DNA from: Labilibaculum euxinicum
GTDB taxonomy: Bacteria > Bacteroidota > Bacteroidia > Bacteroidales > Marinifilaceae
DNA: 64,000 bases
NCBI RefSeq assembly: GCF_009795715.1
Contig: NZ_WTCR01000003.1
Location: 62,001-126,000 of the forward strand
Direction: 5' to 3'
In this document: positions 26,027-34,826 of the stretch, one piece after another
Layout of the letters: each line of letters starts with the position of its first letter
Position numbering within the stretch: the stretch's first letter is position 1
Program-made: the position numbers and the translations under genes
The notes under the pieces: generated by a model
Database searches by the model: none
Told to the model about the DNA's origin: nothing
The model's input: only the letters and a program-made list of their open reading frames with translations

Positions 26027-29000
26027 ATGAGGATGAGGAGAATAGCAAAACTGTTGAGTATAATATTGGTATGTACAGTTTCATTAAACGTAGTTGGTCA
26101 ACCTTCATATATTTTTCATCATTTGAATACAAATGACGGGCTTTCCAACAGTAATGTCAGAACAATCTTAAGAGATAGTTACGGATTTTTATGGATCGGA
26201 ACCGGATATGGGTTAAATCGTTATGATGGTTATGGGTTTAAAGTATATTTAAAAAATAAAGACATAAGTAAGTCATTATCAGACAATGAGATTTTGGACT
26301 TGCAAGAAGATGGACTTGGTAATATCTGGATCAAAACGAAGTTTGGTTATATGGTTTATAACAGGAACAAAGATTGTTTCATTACCGATATAAGTGATTT
26401 TCTTAAAGATTTTGGCATTGAGGTCGATCGGAACTATTTGGTGCATGTTGATAAAAATGAAGACTTATGGGTGTTAAGTGATCAAAAAGTTTTCTTTTAT
26501 GATACTCATACAAAGAAACTAAAAGCTTTTGCAATGAAAGTTCGGGTGGATGAAGTAATTACTTCAGATTTTAGCGATGACGGGGAGAGTTTGTATGGTA
26601 ATTTTAATAAAGGAGTTATTTGGCAGATAAATAAACGTACAGGCAATCAGGAGGTAGTGAAAGTTAATAACGTTTTTGGATCTGGAGATAGTGATTATTT
26701 TAATAAGATATTTGTTGATGATCACCGGGGTATTTGGCTTTTTTCTCGAAAAAATGGTCAATTGCTATATCGAAAAAGTGGACAATCTGATTGGAATATT
26801 TTGAAATTGCCTTCATCAGTGGAGACAAGAAGTAATGGTGTATTAAAATTAATGAATGATGACAATGGACGTATCTGGATAGGTACTGATCATAAAGGTG
26901 TATTTATATATGATCAAGTCAATAATCAGTTGACCAATTTGCTTTCTGATGATAAAACAAGCTCTTCTATTGCATCCAATAATGTTGCATGTTTATATAA
27001 AGATAAAAGCGGCATTATTTGGTTAGGACATAATAAAAAAGGTATCTCCTTTTATCATGATAGTTTTCGTAAGTTTTACAATGTTGAATATGCCGAATGT
27101 GAGGATGTTAGTGTGGTTTTGGAAGATGGAAAGGGAAATGTTTGGTTAGGTACCGATGGAAAGGGTTTGTATGTATCCCGAAATGTATCTGAAAATACTA
27201 TTGAAAAATTACCAATTGAGAATAGTTCTATCATCTCATTATTGGAAGATAAGAGTGGTCGAATTTGGGTCGGAACCTATTTGAATGGCTTGTATTGTAT
27301 CGAAGGTGCTAAAATTAAGCATTATACCAAGGCTAATAGTAAGTTGGTTTCTGATGATATTTGGTGTTTAAAAGAAGATAGGTATGGGTCTATATGGATT
27401 GCTTCTCTTAACGGTGGAATCCAATGTTTGAAATTAGATAATGATAGTTTTGATTCCCTATTCTTGGTTTCGGAAGAGATTAAATATCCATTAGATATGT
27501 TCTATGATGGAGGTGATAAGTTTTATGTTGGTACCGTAAATGGACTTTATATTATAGACATTACTGATGGAGATCAAGAGTTGCACCAACAAAATAAAAG
27601 AGGAACGCAGCAACTAAAAGAAATCGTTATTAATAATGTTTATATCGATCGGTTAGGTAATATTTGGTTAGGCAATTCTCAAGGATTGACCATATGGGAT
27701 ATGAAAAACGATTCTTTGCATTACCTTAATAAAGAAAGCGGGTTGTGCGATAATATCATTAGAGGTATTGTCGAGGATGATCAAAATAAAATATGGGTAA
27801 CTACAAGTAATGGTCTATCAGTTCTTTCTACAGAGCGGGATTTGTACGGTGAATTAAAAATTTCGAACAAGAACTATTCTACAAAGGATGGAATTAGTAC
27901 GAACTATTTTAATAATCATGCAATTTGTAAGTTATCTAATGGTGATATTTTATTGGGAGAAACACAAGGTTACACCATTATTAATCCCAATAAACTGGCA
28001 GAAACTTATTTACACAATACCAAAGTTTTTTTAACAGGGTTAAGTGTAGGTAATAATAATATAATGGTAGATTCATTATATAGTGGTCGTAAAATTTTAA
28101 ACAAGTCTATTGAGCTAACAGATACTGTAACCTTTAGCTATAAGGATATGCTTCTTTCATTTCATTTTACTACCGGAGATCTGATAAATGCTGATAAAGT
28201 AAAATATGAGTATAAACTAGAAGGGTTTAGTGATCAATGGATTGAAACACAGGAGAATAGAATTGTTTTTTCTTCGTTAAATCCAGGTGGATATAAACTA
28301 TTTATAAAAGCCTGTAATAGTAATGGAGTTTGGAGTAATCAAGTCACCACTTTGAATATTAATGTAACACCTCCTTTCTATTTGTCATGGATTGGGAAAA
28401 CATTGTCTATCATTATTCTTTTAACTCTTATTTCATATATTTTTTATCGAAGCCGTAAAAGGAACAATCTTAAGTTCGAATATAAACAGATGCTGATGAA
28501 GCAAGAACAAGAAAAGATATTAAATGATATGAAATTAAGGTTTTTTACAAATGTTAGCCATGATTTACGAACGCCTCTTACCCTTATCACTACTCCATTA
28601 CAAACCATATTAAAGGAAGAATTAGACGCTGGTTTACGTAAAAAACTGCAAGTAATTTATAAAAATGCGGAACAATTATTCTCACTAATAAACTCCTTAT
28701 TGGATTTTCGAAAGTTAGATGTGGGAGGAGAAGTGTTAAATTTGCAATTGGGAGATTTTGTTAATTTTGTTAAAGATGTTTGTCTTTCATTTAATTCGCA
28801 TGCGGTTGATCGAAATATACAATTTTCTTTCTCTAATGAAATCGAAAATCTAACAATGCAGTTCGATCAGGTTAAAGTTCATAAAATGGTATTAAACCTG
28901 CTTTCTAATGCATTTAAATATACATCAAATGGAGGAAATATTAATGTACATGTTTGCACGGAAGATAGTGACGTTTGTGTTAGTGTTTCAGATTCAGGAC

Positions 29001-30043
29001 AGGGTATTAACAATGAAGATAAGAAGCACATTTTTGAACGCTTCTATCAGGCATCACAGAAACAAGAGAAAACAGGAAGTGGAATAGGTTTGCATATTGT
29101 AAGTGAATATGTTCGTTTACATGATGGTATTATTACTATTTCTGATAACCAACCACAGGGTAGTGTTTTTACAATTAAACTTCCAATTCAGAAAATATAT
29201 TATGATAATGAATTAAACATACTTGAAGACATTAGCGATGAAGCTATAGATAAGATGGAAATTCAACAATCCCCAATCAAACCCGTATTATTATTTGTAG
29301 ATGATAACAAAGACCTTTGTGAATTTATGGCTGAAAGTTTACAAGTTGAATACATTGTATTGATTGCTTATAATGGTGCTGAGGCCTTGGAGAAATTAGA
29401 GAACAATGATATTAAAATTGTGGTTAGTGATGTAATGATGCCTGTTATGAATGGTACTGAATTGTGTAATCGAATTAAAACAAATATTCAATGGTCGCAT
29501 ATTCCAGTGATTTTATTAACTGCCAGAACTACAGAAGAATGCAAGATTGAAGGATTTGAACTTGGCGCTGATGATTATATAACTAAACCATTCAATTTTG
29601 ATATACTTAAATTACGGATAAGTAAGTGGCTTGAATGGACAGTGAAGAGTCATGTTTCATTTAGTCAAAAAGTTGATGTATCACCGAGTGAAATTACGAT
29701 TACCTCACTTGATGAACAACTAATAGAGAAAGCTATTAAAGTAGTTGAAGAGCATATTAATGATACAGAATTTTCTGTGGAGGCTCTTGGTTCCGATATT
29801 GGATTAAGCAGAAGTCACTTATATAAAAAATTAATGTCAATAACCGGTAAAGGCCCGGCTGAATTTATTCGTACTATACGTCTAAAAAGAGGTCGTCAAT
29901 TACTAGAGAAGAGTCAGCTTCAAATATCAGAAATTGCATATGAAGTAGGTTTTAATTCACCCAAAAGATTTGCTATTAACTTTAAAAGTGAGTTTGGAGT
30001 AACGCCTTCGGAGTATCAACGTAGCTACAAGGAAAAGGAATAA
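26027..30043 (+). CDS. Hybrid two-component system (HTCS) sensor/regulator
   Basis: One-piece sensor, kinase and transcription activator of 1338 residues, the standard regulator of Bacteroidota polysaccharide loci. A signal peptide (residues 1-25) leads into two periplasmic beta-propellers made of Reg_prop repeats (FLWIGTGYGLNRYDG near 50, many LWIGT/IWLGT repeats to about 670), a Y_Y_Y domain (about 715-785) and one membrane helix (about 787-810). Inside the cell: HisKA with His845 in NVSHDLRTPLT, HATPase with NLLSNAFKYT and GSGIGLHIV, a receiver with Asp1135 in SDVMMPVMNG, and a C-terminal AraC-type HTH (EVGFNSPKRFAINFK). It presumably senses an oligosaccharide released from the target glycan and activates the upstream genes. 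It is separated from them by about 580 bases holding hairpins. Confidence 0.95.
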   Translation: MRMRRIAKLLSIILVCTVSLNVVGQPSYIFHHLNTNDGLSNSNVRTILRDSYGFLWIGTGYGLNRYDGYGFKVYLKNKDISKSLSDNEILDLQEDGLGNIWIKTKFGYMVYNRNKDCFITDISDFLKDFGIEVDRNYLVHVDKNEDLWVLSDQKVFFYDTHTKKLKAFAMKVRVDEVITSDFSDDGESLYGNFNKGVIWQINKRTGNQEVVKVNNVFGSGDSDYFNKIFVDDHRGIWLFSRKNGQLLYRKSGQSDWNILKLPSSVETRSNGVLKLMNDDNGRIWIGTDHKGVFIYDQVNNQLTNLLSDDKTSSSIASNNVACLYKDKSGIIWLGHNKKGISFYHDSFRKFYNVEYAECEDVSVVLEDGKGNVWLGTDGKGLYVSRNVSENTIEKLPIENSSIISLLEDKSGRIWVGTYLNGLYCIEGAKIKHYTKANSKLVSDDIWCLKEDRYGSIWIASLNGGIQCLKLDNDSFDSLFLVSEEIKYPLDMFYDGGDKFYVGTVNGLYIIDITDGDQELHQQNKRGTQQLKEIVINNVYIDRLGNIWLGNSQGLTIWDMKNDSLHYLNKESGLCDNIIRGIVEDDQNKIWVTTSNGLSVLSTERDLYGELKISNKNYSTKDGISTNYFNNHAICKLSNGDILLGETQGYTIINPNKLAETYLHNTKVFLTGLSVGNNNIMVDSLYSGRKILNKSIELTDTVTFSYKDMLLSFHFTTGDLINADKVKYEYKLEGFSDQWIETQENRIVFSSLNPGGYKLFIKACNSNGVWSNQVTTLNINVTPPFYLSWIGKTLSIIILLTLISYIFYRSRKRNNLKFEYKQMLMKQEQEKILNDMKLRFFTNVSHDLRTPLTLITTPLQTILKEELDAGLRKKLQVIYKNAEQLFSLINSLLDFRKLDVGGEVLNLQLGDFVNFVKDVCLSFNSHAVDRNIQFSFSNEIENLTMQFDQVKVHKMVLNLLSNAFKYTSNGGNINVHVCTEDSDVCVSVSDSGQGINNEDKKHIFERFYQASQKQEKTGSGIGLHIVSEYVRLHDGIITISDNQPQGSVFTIKLPIQKIYYDNELNILEDISDEAIDKMEIQQSPIKPVLLFVDDNKDLCEFMAESLQVEYIVLIAYNGAEALEKLENNDIKIVVSDVMMPVMNGTELCNRIKTNIQWSHIPVILLTARTTEECKIEGFELGADDYITKPFNFDILKLRISKWLEWTVKSHVSFSQKVDVSPSEITITSLDEQLIEKAIKVVEEHINDTEFSVEALGSDIGLSRSHLYKKLMSITGKGPAEFIRTIRLKRGRQLLEKSQLQISEIAYEVGFNSPKRFAINFKSEFGVTPSEYQRSYKEKE

Positions 30044-30141
30044 TACATTAGCAGTTTGTTGGACTTTCACAACCGACAAAAAAATTATTGAAGTGTTCAA
30101 GTAACTACTAAATATTATTTTTGCTTTTAAATGTAATTGCT

Positions 30142-30212
30142 ATGTCTAAAGGAAAGACTATCATAGGGTTCACTGAAAAGTTTAGGAGAGATAAAGATTG
30201 TTTAGCTTATTC
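30142..30212 (+). pseudogene. IS1595-like transposase N-terminal relic
   Basis: The reading MSKGKTIIGFTEKFRRDKDC resembles the first residues of IS1595 (ISXO2-like) transposases, which begin with a short F.EKF..E..C..YL segment before a zinc-binding motif. The match ends at about 30212, exactly where the oppositely oriented IS982-like relic begins. Identification rests on about 24 residues and is tentative. Confidence 0.4.
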
Positions 30213-30361
30213 ATTAATGGTTATTACCTCACTTTGACTCATTTAGGCTTCCTTTTAGGTTTGTTTTCCAAACGATGTTTTGAAATGTTTTTGTCAAATT
30301 CCAGGCAAAATTCATCTGCCAGGTAGAAAATTTCTATAATTTTAGCTTCTGTTAATTGTAT
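30205..30361 (-). pseudogene. IS982-like transposase N-terminal relic
   Basis: Minus-strand reading LTEAKIIEIFYLADEFC, then LEFDKNISKHRLENK and PKRKPK-stop, continued one frame over as MSQSEVITIN. This is the start of IS982 transposases (typically EIF...D.FC.EF.K and a later SDSEVITI), broken by a frameshift near 30240. No terminal repeats or C-terminal DDE region were found. Confidence 0.6.
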
Positions 30362-30525
30362 GGATTTTATTTGTAATTAATTGTTTGTCAGACTTTTAAA
30401 TTGAAAAAATCCATGCTTTTATTCAAATAATTCCTCGCTTATTTTACTTCTACTGTTCTTAAAATCAAGGCATTATAAATCGAACTCAGGTTATTAAGTA
30501 TATTAATTCTTGTGATGCAACTTAT

Positions 30526-30627
30526 TTAAGGAGGTAAGGATGTCGTTGTAGCAAATAATGGAGATTCTCCGTTTTTCAGTTGAGTAGTCTTTCTTGCAAA
30601 AAATAAAATAGAAGTTGTTTGTCTCAT
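30526..30627 (-). pseudogene. Tyrosine-integrase N-terminal relic
   Basis: The minus-strand ORF reads TTSILFFARKTTQLKNGE followed by SPLFATTTS. This is the arm-type DNA-binding start of Bacteroidota tyrosine recombinases (usually FSILFF.RK....NGEAPI). It stops after 33 codons. The catalytic domain is missing. It lies about 250 bases from a tRNA cluster, a typical integration neighbourhood. The bases from 30628 to 30823 show no further gene. Confidence 0.55.
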
Positions 30628-30823
30628 TTTTACTGGTTTTTAAATGTTTTAAAACGATTTTCAAAACTAGCAAACGAGTGATTTTTGATCGGAGCAAAAG
30701 GATGAATTACAGTGTATTAGCACCTGTGTGAGGTGTAGCATTTTCAAGCTTTCTAATCTACACCGAATTCTACACCTTTTTATTGCTGTTTTAGGTGTTT
30801 AATTGCGTTGGTACTAAATGAAG

Positions 30824-30856
30824 AAAGCCTTGTAAACGTTAAGTTTACAAGGCTTT
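30824..30856 (-). terminator. Terminator of the tRNA cluster
   Basis: AAAGCCTTGTAAAC (30824-30837) and GTTTACAAGGCTTT (30843-30856) form a perfect 14-bp stem with a 5-base loop, 22 bases after the 3' end of tRNA-Ser on the minus strand. Confidence 0.65.
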
Positions 30857-30877
30857 TCCTTCTGTTGCATTTCTGCA

Positions 30878-30965
30878 TGGCGGAGAGAGAGGGATTCGAA
30901 CCCCCGGTACGTTGCCGCACAATAGTTTTCAAGACTACCGCATTCGACCACTCTGCCATCTCTCC
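30878..30965 (-). tRNA. tRNA-Ser (anticodon UGA)
   Basis: Minus-strand GGAGAGATGGCAGAGTGG opens a cloverleaf with acceptor GGAGAGA/TCTCTCC, anticodon loop CTTGAAA (anticodon TGA), a long variable arm typical of class II tRNAs, T-loop GGTTCGAATCC and an encoded CCA end. Last gene of the five-tRNA cluster. Confidence 0.93.
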
Positions 30966-30976
30966 AATAATAATTG

Positions 30977-31049
30977 AGCGGGAAACGAGACTCAAACTCG
31001 CGACCCTCAGCTTGGAAGGCTGATGCTCTATCAACTGAGCTATTCCCGC
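30977..31049 (-). tRNA. tRNA-Gly (anticodon UCC), copy 1
   Basis: Minus-strand GCGGGAATAGCTCAGTTG with acceptor GCGGGAA/TTCCCGC, anticodon loop CTTCCAA and T-loop GAGTTTGAGTCTC. No encoded CCA. Identical to the gene at 31201-31273. Confidence 0.92.
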
Positions 31050-31094
31050 ATTGATGATTTCATAAGGATTGAGCTTTCTCAATCGAAATCAAAG

Positions 31095-31176
31095 TGGGGA
31101 GAGCAGGATTCGAACCTACGAAGACGAAGTCAGCGGAGTTACAGTCCGCCCCAGTTGGCCACTTTGGTATCTCCCC
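31095..31176 (-). tRNA. tRNA-Tyr (anticodon GUA), copy 1
   Basis: Minus-strand GGGGAGATACCAAAGTGG with acceptor GGGGAGA/TCTCCCC, anticodon loop ACTGTAA, a long variable arm and T-loop AGGTTCGAATCCT. Identical to 31315-31396. Confidence 0.92.
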
Positions 31177-31200
31177 AAATAATAATTTCAAAAAAAAGTG

Positions 31201-31273
31201 AGCGGGAAACGAGACTCAAACTCGCGACCCTCAGCTTGGAAGGCTGATGCTCTATCAACTGAGCTATTCCCGC
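31201..31273 (-). tRNA. tRNA-Gly (anticodon UCC), copy 2
   Basis: Exact duplicate of the tRNA-Gly at 30977-31049: same acceptor stem, anticodon TCC and T-arm. Part of the duplicated Tyr-Gly pair. Confidence 0.92.
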
Positions 31274-31314
31274 ATGCAAGAAACACGTTTGTTTCTTGGT
31301 TAAAAAATTTAAAG

Positions 31315-31396
31315 TGGGGAGAGCAGGATTCGAACCTACGAAGACGAAGTCAGCGGAGTTACAGTCCGCCCCAGTTGGCCACTTTGGTATCTCCCC
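31315..31396 (-). tRNA. tRNA-Tyr (anticodon GUA), copy 2
   Basis: Exact duplicate of the tRNA-Tyr at 31095-31176 and the first gene of the minus-strand cluster, 43 bases after the promoter -7 box. Confidence 0.92.
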
Positions 31397-31439
31397 AAAT
31401 GCAATGTATGTAAAGAACTTTGTTTCTTGATTGCGGATG

Positions 31440-31469
31440 CAAATATAGGAGCTTTACTACAAAATACAA
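31440..31469 (-). promoter_or_regulatory. Bacteroidota-type promoter of the tRNA cluster
   Basis: On the minus strand TTG (31469-31467), 19 bases, then TATATTTG (31447-31440) fits the Bacteroidota primary sigma consensus TTTG-N19/21-TAnnTTTG, directly upstream of tRNA-Tyr. Between here and 31818 I see no gene. Confidence 0.7.
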
Positions 31470-31820
31470 GGGGTGCCTGTGTTTTTTTTTCAAAAAAAAC
31501 GAAATATTTATGTAAGTGTTTGATTTCCTATGAAATATTTTTTCAATATAATTCGCCTGGAAATTTGAGACGCTGTTTTTTTATGAAACAGGGCTGCTTT
31601 TATTGCGATCTGAAAATTGAATGGAACTGATTTCGCTTCTGTAGATTTTTTGACGGAGATCAGATGGTGGGATTTCACAGTATCTATTTTTAGGCTGTTT
31701 AAAGAGTAAAGAATTGTGAACAGAGCTGATCGTTGATTTATACCTGTAAGTCTTTTCCTGCGCTTTCTATTGTTGTAAATAGTAATTTTTATCAGTTTGT
31801 ATTTTAGAAAAAGAGCAAAA

Positions 31821-31855
31821 AAAAACGGAGGCTATTGTTTAGCCTCCGTTTTTAT
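31821..31855 (-). terminator. Terminator of the TPR gene
   Basis: ACGGAGGCTA (31825-31834) pairs with TAGCCTCCGT (31840-31849); the stem is flanked by A-run and T-run on both sides, so it works in either direction. It lies 15 bases after the minus-strand TPR gene stop. Confidence 0.8.
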
Positions 31856-31869
31856 TTTTTGAGTTTGTT

Positions 31870-32562
31870 TTACTTTATCATCGACTTAGCTCTTGTAATG
31901 TATTTTTCAACATCACGGGCTTCTGCTGATTTAGAAAAGTCTTGTTCAATAGTTTCGTAAGCAGTTAGTGCTTTATTGTACTCACCTAACATTTCGTAAG
32001 CAAGTCCTGCTTTTTGCAAATAGATAGGTGTTGTGAAATCATTCGTATTAAAAGAACTGGCATCCATATAACTTGAAGCTGCTTTTTTAGTATCTCCTAA
32101 TTCCATATAAGCATCACCAATAGCAGCTTTGGCAAGAGCGCTAAGCAAGAAGTCATCAGAACTGAATTTTTCTAAATAATCAACTGCATTTTGGAATTCA
32201 CCAATTCTTAAATAAGAAATACCAGCATAATATTCTGAAATATTTCCTGCCGGAGTTGAGCTAAACTCATCAATTATATCCAAAAATCCAGGATAATTTT
32301 CATCTCCGTTCAATGCAAGATTAAATGAATCCTTCTCGAAATATCTTTGAGCCTGAAATAGCTGATTTTGAGCACGCTCATTAAGAGGAGCTTTGTAGTA
32401 TTTTTGATAAGCAAAAACTCCTACAGCCAAAAGAATTATTACAAAAGCAATAGTGGACAGTTTTTTCTGATTTTTCTCAATATATTGTTCGGTTTTGCTT
32501 AACGCTTCTTCTAAATTTTCAAAATTATCCTCAGATACCTGATTGTTTTTATTTTTTGACAT
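31870..32562 (-). CDS. Membrane-anchored tetratricopeptide repeat protein
   Basis: Protein of 230 residues with a charged N-terminus, one membrane helix (about 42-60, LSTIAFVIILLAVGVFAYQ) and then TPR-type helical hairpins: AEYYAGISYLRIGEFQNAVDYLEK-like and AGLAYEMLGEYNKALTAYE segments (given in part). The start is the ATG at 32562; an in-frame TTG at 32568 is two codons further up. Layout resembles the YfgM/TPR_21 group, which act as periplasm-facing helpers of the Sec translocon or outer membrane assembly. A TAnnTTTG box (TACATTTG, 32603-32596) precedes it. Divergent from recF. The specific role is inferred only. Confidence 0.75.
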   Translation of the reverse strand: MSKNKNNQVSEDNFENLEEALSKTEQYIEKNQKKLSTIAFVIILLAVGVFAYQKYYKAPLNERAQNQLFQAQRYFEKDSFNLALNGDENYPGFLDIIDEFSSTPAGNISEYYAGISYLRIGEFQNAVDYLEKFSSDDFLLSALAKAAIGDAYMELGDTKKAASSYMDASSFNTNDFTTPIYLQKAGLAYEMLGEYNKALTAYETIEQDFSKSAEARDVEKYITRAKSMIK

Positions 32563-32595
32563 GCTCAAATATTATTAGTTTTATTTTTTCTAACG

Positions 32596-32603
32596 CAAAT
32601 GTA
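32596..32603 (-). promoter_or_regulatory. -7 box for the TPR gene
   Basis: TACATTTG on the minus strand matches TAnnTTTG, 33 bases before the ATG. No clear -33 box was seen at the right distance. Confidence 0.45.
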
Positions 32604-32705
32604 ATTTTTTTTACGAAATATCAGACATTTTTTCTGTAAAAAATGAAGATAGGAATTTAGAATATTATAGAACTAAATAAGTAAATCCAAATTGATTTAA
32701 TTTAG

Positions 32706-32713
32706 TAATTTTG
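32706..32713 (+). promoter_or_regulatory. -7 box for recF
   Basis: TAATTTTG fits TAnnTTTG and lies 25 bases before the recF ATG. The -33 element is unclear. Confidence 0.45.
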
Positions 32714-32738
32714 CAACAGTCATCTAATCTATTCATAC

Positions 32739-33839
32739 ATGCATCTGGAAAAATTATCCCTCTTAAATTATAAAAATATACTTGATTTAGAATTGAATTT
32801 TTCACCAAAAATCAATTGTTTTATTGGGAATAATGGAATGGGAAAAACCAATTTGCTGGATGCGGTGTATTATTTAAGTTTCTGTAAGTCATACTTTTCT
32901 GTGAGTGATCAGCAAAACATCAATCATAATGAACAGTTTATGGTGCTGGAAGGAACTTACAGACGCAAAGAATTAAATGAGCTTGTGTATTGTGGTGTAA
33001 AACGCGGACAGAAGAAGAATTTTAAAAGGAATAAAAAGGAATATAAGAAACTTTCCGAACACATTGGTTTATTGCCTATTGTAATGGTTTCTCCGGCAGA
33101 TGCCAGTTTGATTACGGATGGAAGTGAGGAGCGTCGCAGGTATATGGACAGTGTAATTTCACAATATGATCGTAAATACCTGGAAGATTTAATTCGTTAC
33201 AACCGTGTTTTGCAGCAAAGAAATAAATTGCTGAAGGATTTTGCATCTGGAAGCAGATTCGATGAAGACACTCTAAGTATTTGGGACGAACAGATGATTT
33301 CGCTGGGAACTTCTATTTATGAAAAGAGAAAGGATTTTTTGAATAAGTTAATGCCTGTTTTTCAGGAGTACTATCAGATGATTTCTTTAGGGAATGAAAC
33401 TGTAAATTTGGATTATAAATCACTTTTACATGATAACTCATTACGTGATCTGCTGATAAATGCCCGTTGGAAAGATCAGGTAACTCAGTATACCACAGTA
33501 GGAATTCATAAGGACGATTTGGAATTAACTCTGGGTGGATATCCTATTAAAAAGATGGGCTCTCAGGGGCAGCAAAAGACTTATTTGATTGCTTTAAAAC
33601 TCGCGCAATTCGATTTTATCAAGCAAATTGCCGGATTTAATCCTATTCTTTTGCTCGATGATATTTTCGATAAACTGGATTCGCAACGAGTAGAGCAAAT
33701 TGTAAAATTGGTTTCTGAAGATCGTTTTGGTCAGATTTTTATATCCGACACCAATCGTGATCATTTGAACGAAATACTTTCGGGAATGGAGCAGGAGTAC
33801 CAACTGTTTGTTATTGATAAAGGAGCCATTGTAAGCTAA
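32739..33839 (+). CDS. recF: DNA replication and repair protein RecF
   Basis: SMC-like ATPase of 366 residues that, with RecO and RecR, loads RecA at single-strand gaps. The N-terminus MHLEKLSLLNYKNI is typical, followed by the Walker A motif FIGNNGMGKTNLLDA (residues about 29-43), the signature region GSQGQQKTYLIALKLAQ (about 270-286) and Walker B PILLLDDIFDKLD (about 302-314). The length is the usual one for Bacteroidota RecF. It is followed after 5 bases by a DUF721 gene, an arrangement frequent in this phylum. Confidence 0.95.
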   Translation: MHLEKLSLLNYKNILDLELNFSPKINCFIGNNGMGKTNLLDAVYYLSFCKSYFSVSDQQNINHNEQFMVLEGTYRRKELNELVYCGVKRGQKKNFKRNKKEYKKLSEHIGLLPIVMVSPADASLITDGSEERRRYMDSVISQYDRKYLEDLIRYNRVLQQRNKLLKDFASGSRFDEDTLSIWDEQMISLGTSIYEKRKDFLNKLMPVFQEYYQMISLGNETVNLDYKSLLHDNSLRDLLINARWKDQVTQYTTVGIHKDDLELTLGGYPIKKMGSQGQQKTYLIALKLAQFDFIKQIAGFNPILLLDDIFDKLDSQRVEQIVKLVSEDRFGQIFISDTNRDHLNEILSGMEQEYQLFVIDKGAIVS

Positions 33840-33844
33840 ATAAA

Positions 33845-34135
33845 ATGAGAAGAAGCCAAACACAAAAAATAGATGAATTAATTCGGCAGGTACTAAAGGA
33901 AAGCAATCTGGACGGGCGCTTGAAAGAGTATGAGTTGGTTAATTCGTGGGAGAAAGTGATTGGTAAAACGGTTGCCAATGCTACTACTGATATTTACATT
34001 CGTAATCGAAAGCTATTTGTAAAAGTGCGATCATCAGTAATTAGAAATGAACTGCTAATGATTCGTGAAGGCCTAATGCGAGCTTTAAACAGAGAAGTGC
34101 AGGCTAACATTATCGATGAGATTATTGTTCGGTAA
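33845..34135 (+). CDS. DUF721 (DciA-like) protein
   Basis: Small basic protein of 96 residues with the DUF721 pattern: N-terminal helix, LVNSWEKVIGKTVANATTD and a KLFVKVRSSVIRNELLMIRE strand-helix unit with a KH-like feel, ending in INDEIIVR-type sequence. DUF721 includes DciA, the replicative helicase loader of many bacteria; whether the short Bacteroidota form does the same is not established here. It is coupled to recF (5-base gap), which supports a role in DNA replication or repair. Confidence 0.82.
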   Translation: MRRSQTQKIDELIRQVLKESNLDGRLKEYELVNSWEKVIGKTVANATTDIYIRNRKLFVKVRSSVIRNELLMIREGLMRALNREVQANIIDEIIVR

Positions 34136-34144
34136 AAGAAAAGA

Positions 34145-34168
34145 CGCACTAAGATGATACTTAATGCG
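34145..34168 (-). terminator. Possible terminator of ndk
   Basis: CGCACTAAG (34145-34153) and CTTAATGCG (34160-34168) form a stem with one mismatch; on the minus strand it is followed by TCTTTTCTTTT. It lies between the converging DUF721 and ndk genes. Confidence 0.45.
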
Positions 34169-34192
34169 CCCTGTATTTTTAAAATTTACAGA

Positions 34193-34612
34193 TTAAAATA
34201 TCTCAGTTCCTGAGAAATGAAAAGCTCCTTCAATACAAGCATTTTCATCACTATCCGATCCGTGAACGGCATTACGTGACATCGATTCTGCAAATTCTTT
34301 ACGAATTGTTCCTTCTTCAGCTTCAGCAGGATTGGTTGCACCGATTAATTTTCTGAAATCTGCAACAGCGTTATCTTTTTCAAGAATTGCAGCTACAATT
34401 GTTCCCGAGCTCATAAAATCGGTAAGATCCTCATAAAATGGTCTCTCCTTATGAACCTCATAAAATTTCTTAGCTTGATCTTTAGTTATTTTGGTGTATT
34501 TCATGGCAGCAATTCGGAATCCTGCATCATTAATTTTGGCCAGAATAGCTCCGATATGTCCGTTTGCAACAGCATCCGGTTTTATCATGGTAAAGGTTCT
34601 ATCGCTTCTCAT
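34193..34612 (-). CDS. ndk: Nucleoside-diphosphate kinase
   Basis: Enzyme of 139 residues that moves the gamma phosphate from ATP to other nucleoside diphosphates. It begins [17 protein letters not shown], and the active-site histidine is His117 in RNAVHGSDS, inside the family signature. The length is typical. A strong promoter precedes it on the minus strand (see 34641-34670), and it stands alone between converging and diverging neighbours. Confidence 0.96.
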   Translation of the reverse strand: MRSDRTFTMIKPDAVANGHIGAILAKINDAGFRIAAMKYTKITKDQAKKFYEVHKERPFYEDLTDFMSSGTIVAAILEKDNAVADFRKLIGATNPAEAEEGTIRKEFAESMSRNAVHGSDSDENACIEGAFHFSGTEIF

Positions 34613-34640
34613 ATATGTGTATAGTTAAATGTTTCGAATA

Positions 34641-34670
34641 CAAAAATAATGATTCTGAGCACTTGTGCAA
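34641..34670 (-). promoter_or_regulatory. Bacteroidota-type promoter of ndk
   Basis: Minus-strand TTG (34670-34668), 19-base spacer, then TATTTTTG (34648-34641), a full match to the TTTG/TAnnTTTG consensus, 29 bases before the start codon. Confidence 0.7.
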
Positions 34671-34826
34671 CTGTTCATTTAACAAAACAGGTAATTGAGA
34701 ATTAATTCTTCAAAGTATTCCTCATGCTCGGAAAATGATTCGTAAATCTATCCTGCTTCCATATCTAAAATCTAATGATCTATTGTATCTTTACCAGCTT
34801 ATAATAATTATTACAAGAGAAATAGA

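Noticed and set aside
30780-31413. Several open frames of 70-100 codons on both strands
   Set aside because: They are translations of the five tRNA genes and their spacers (typical false peptides such as GEQDSNLRRRSQRS), not proteins.
30824-31447. CRISPR-like alternation of repeats
   Set aside because: The repeated units are identical tRNA genes, not short direct repeats with spacers.
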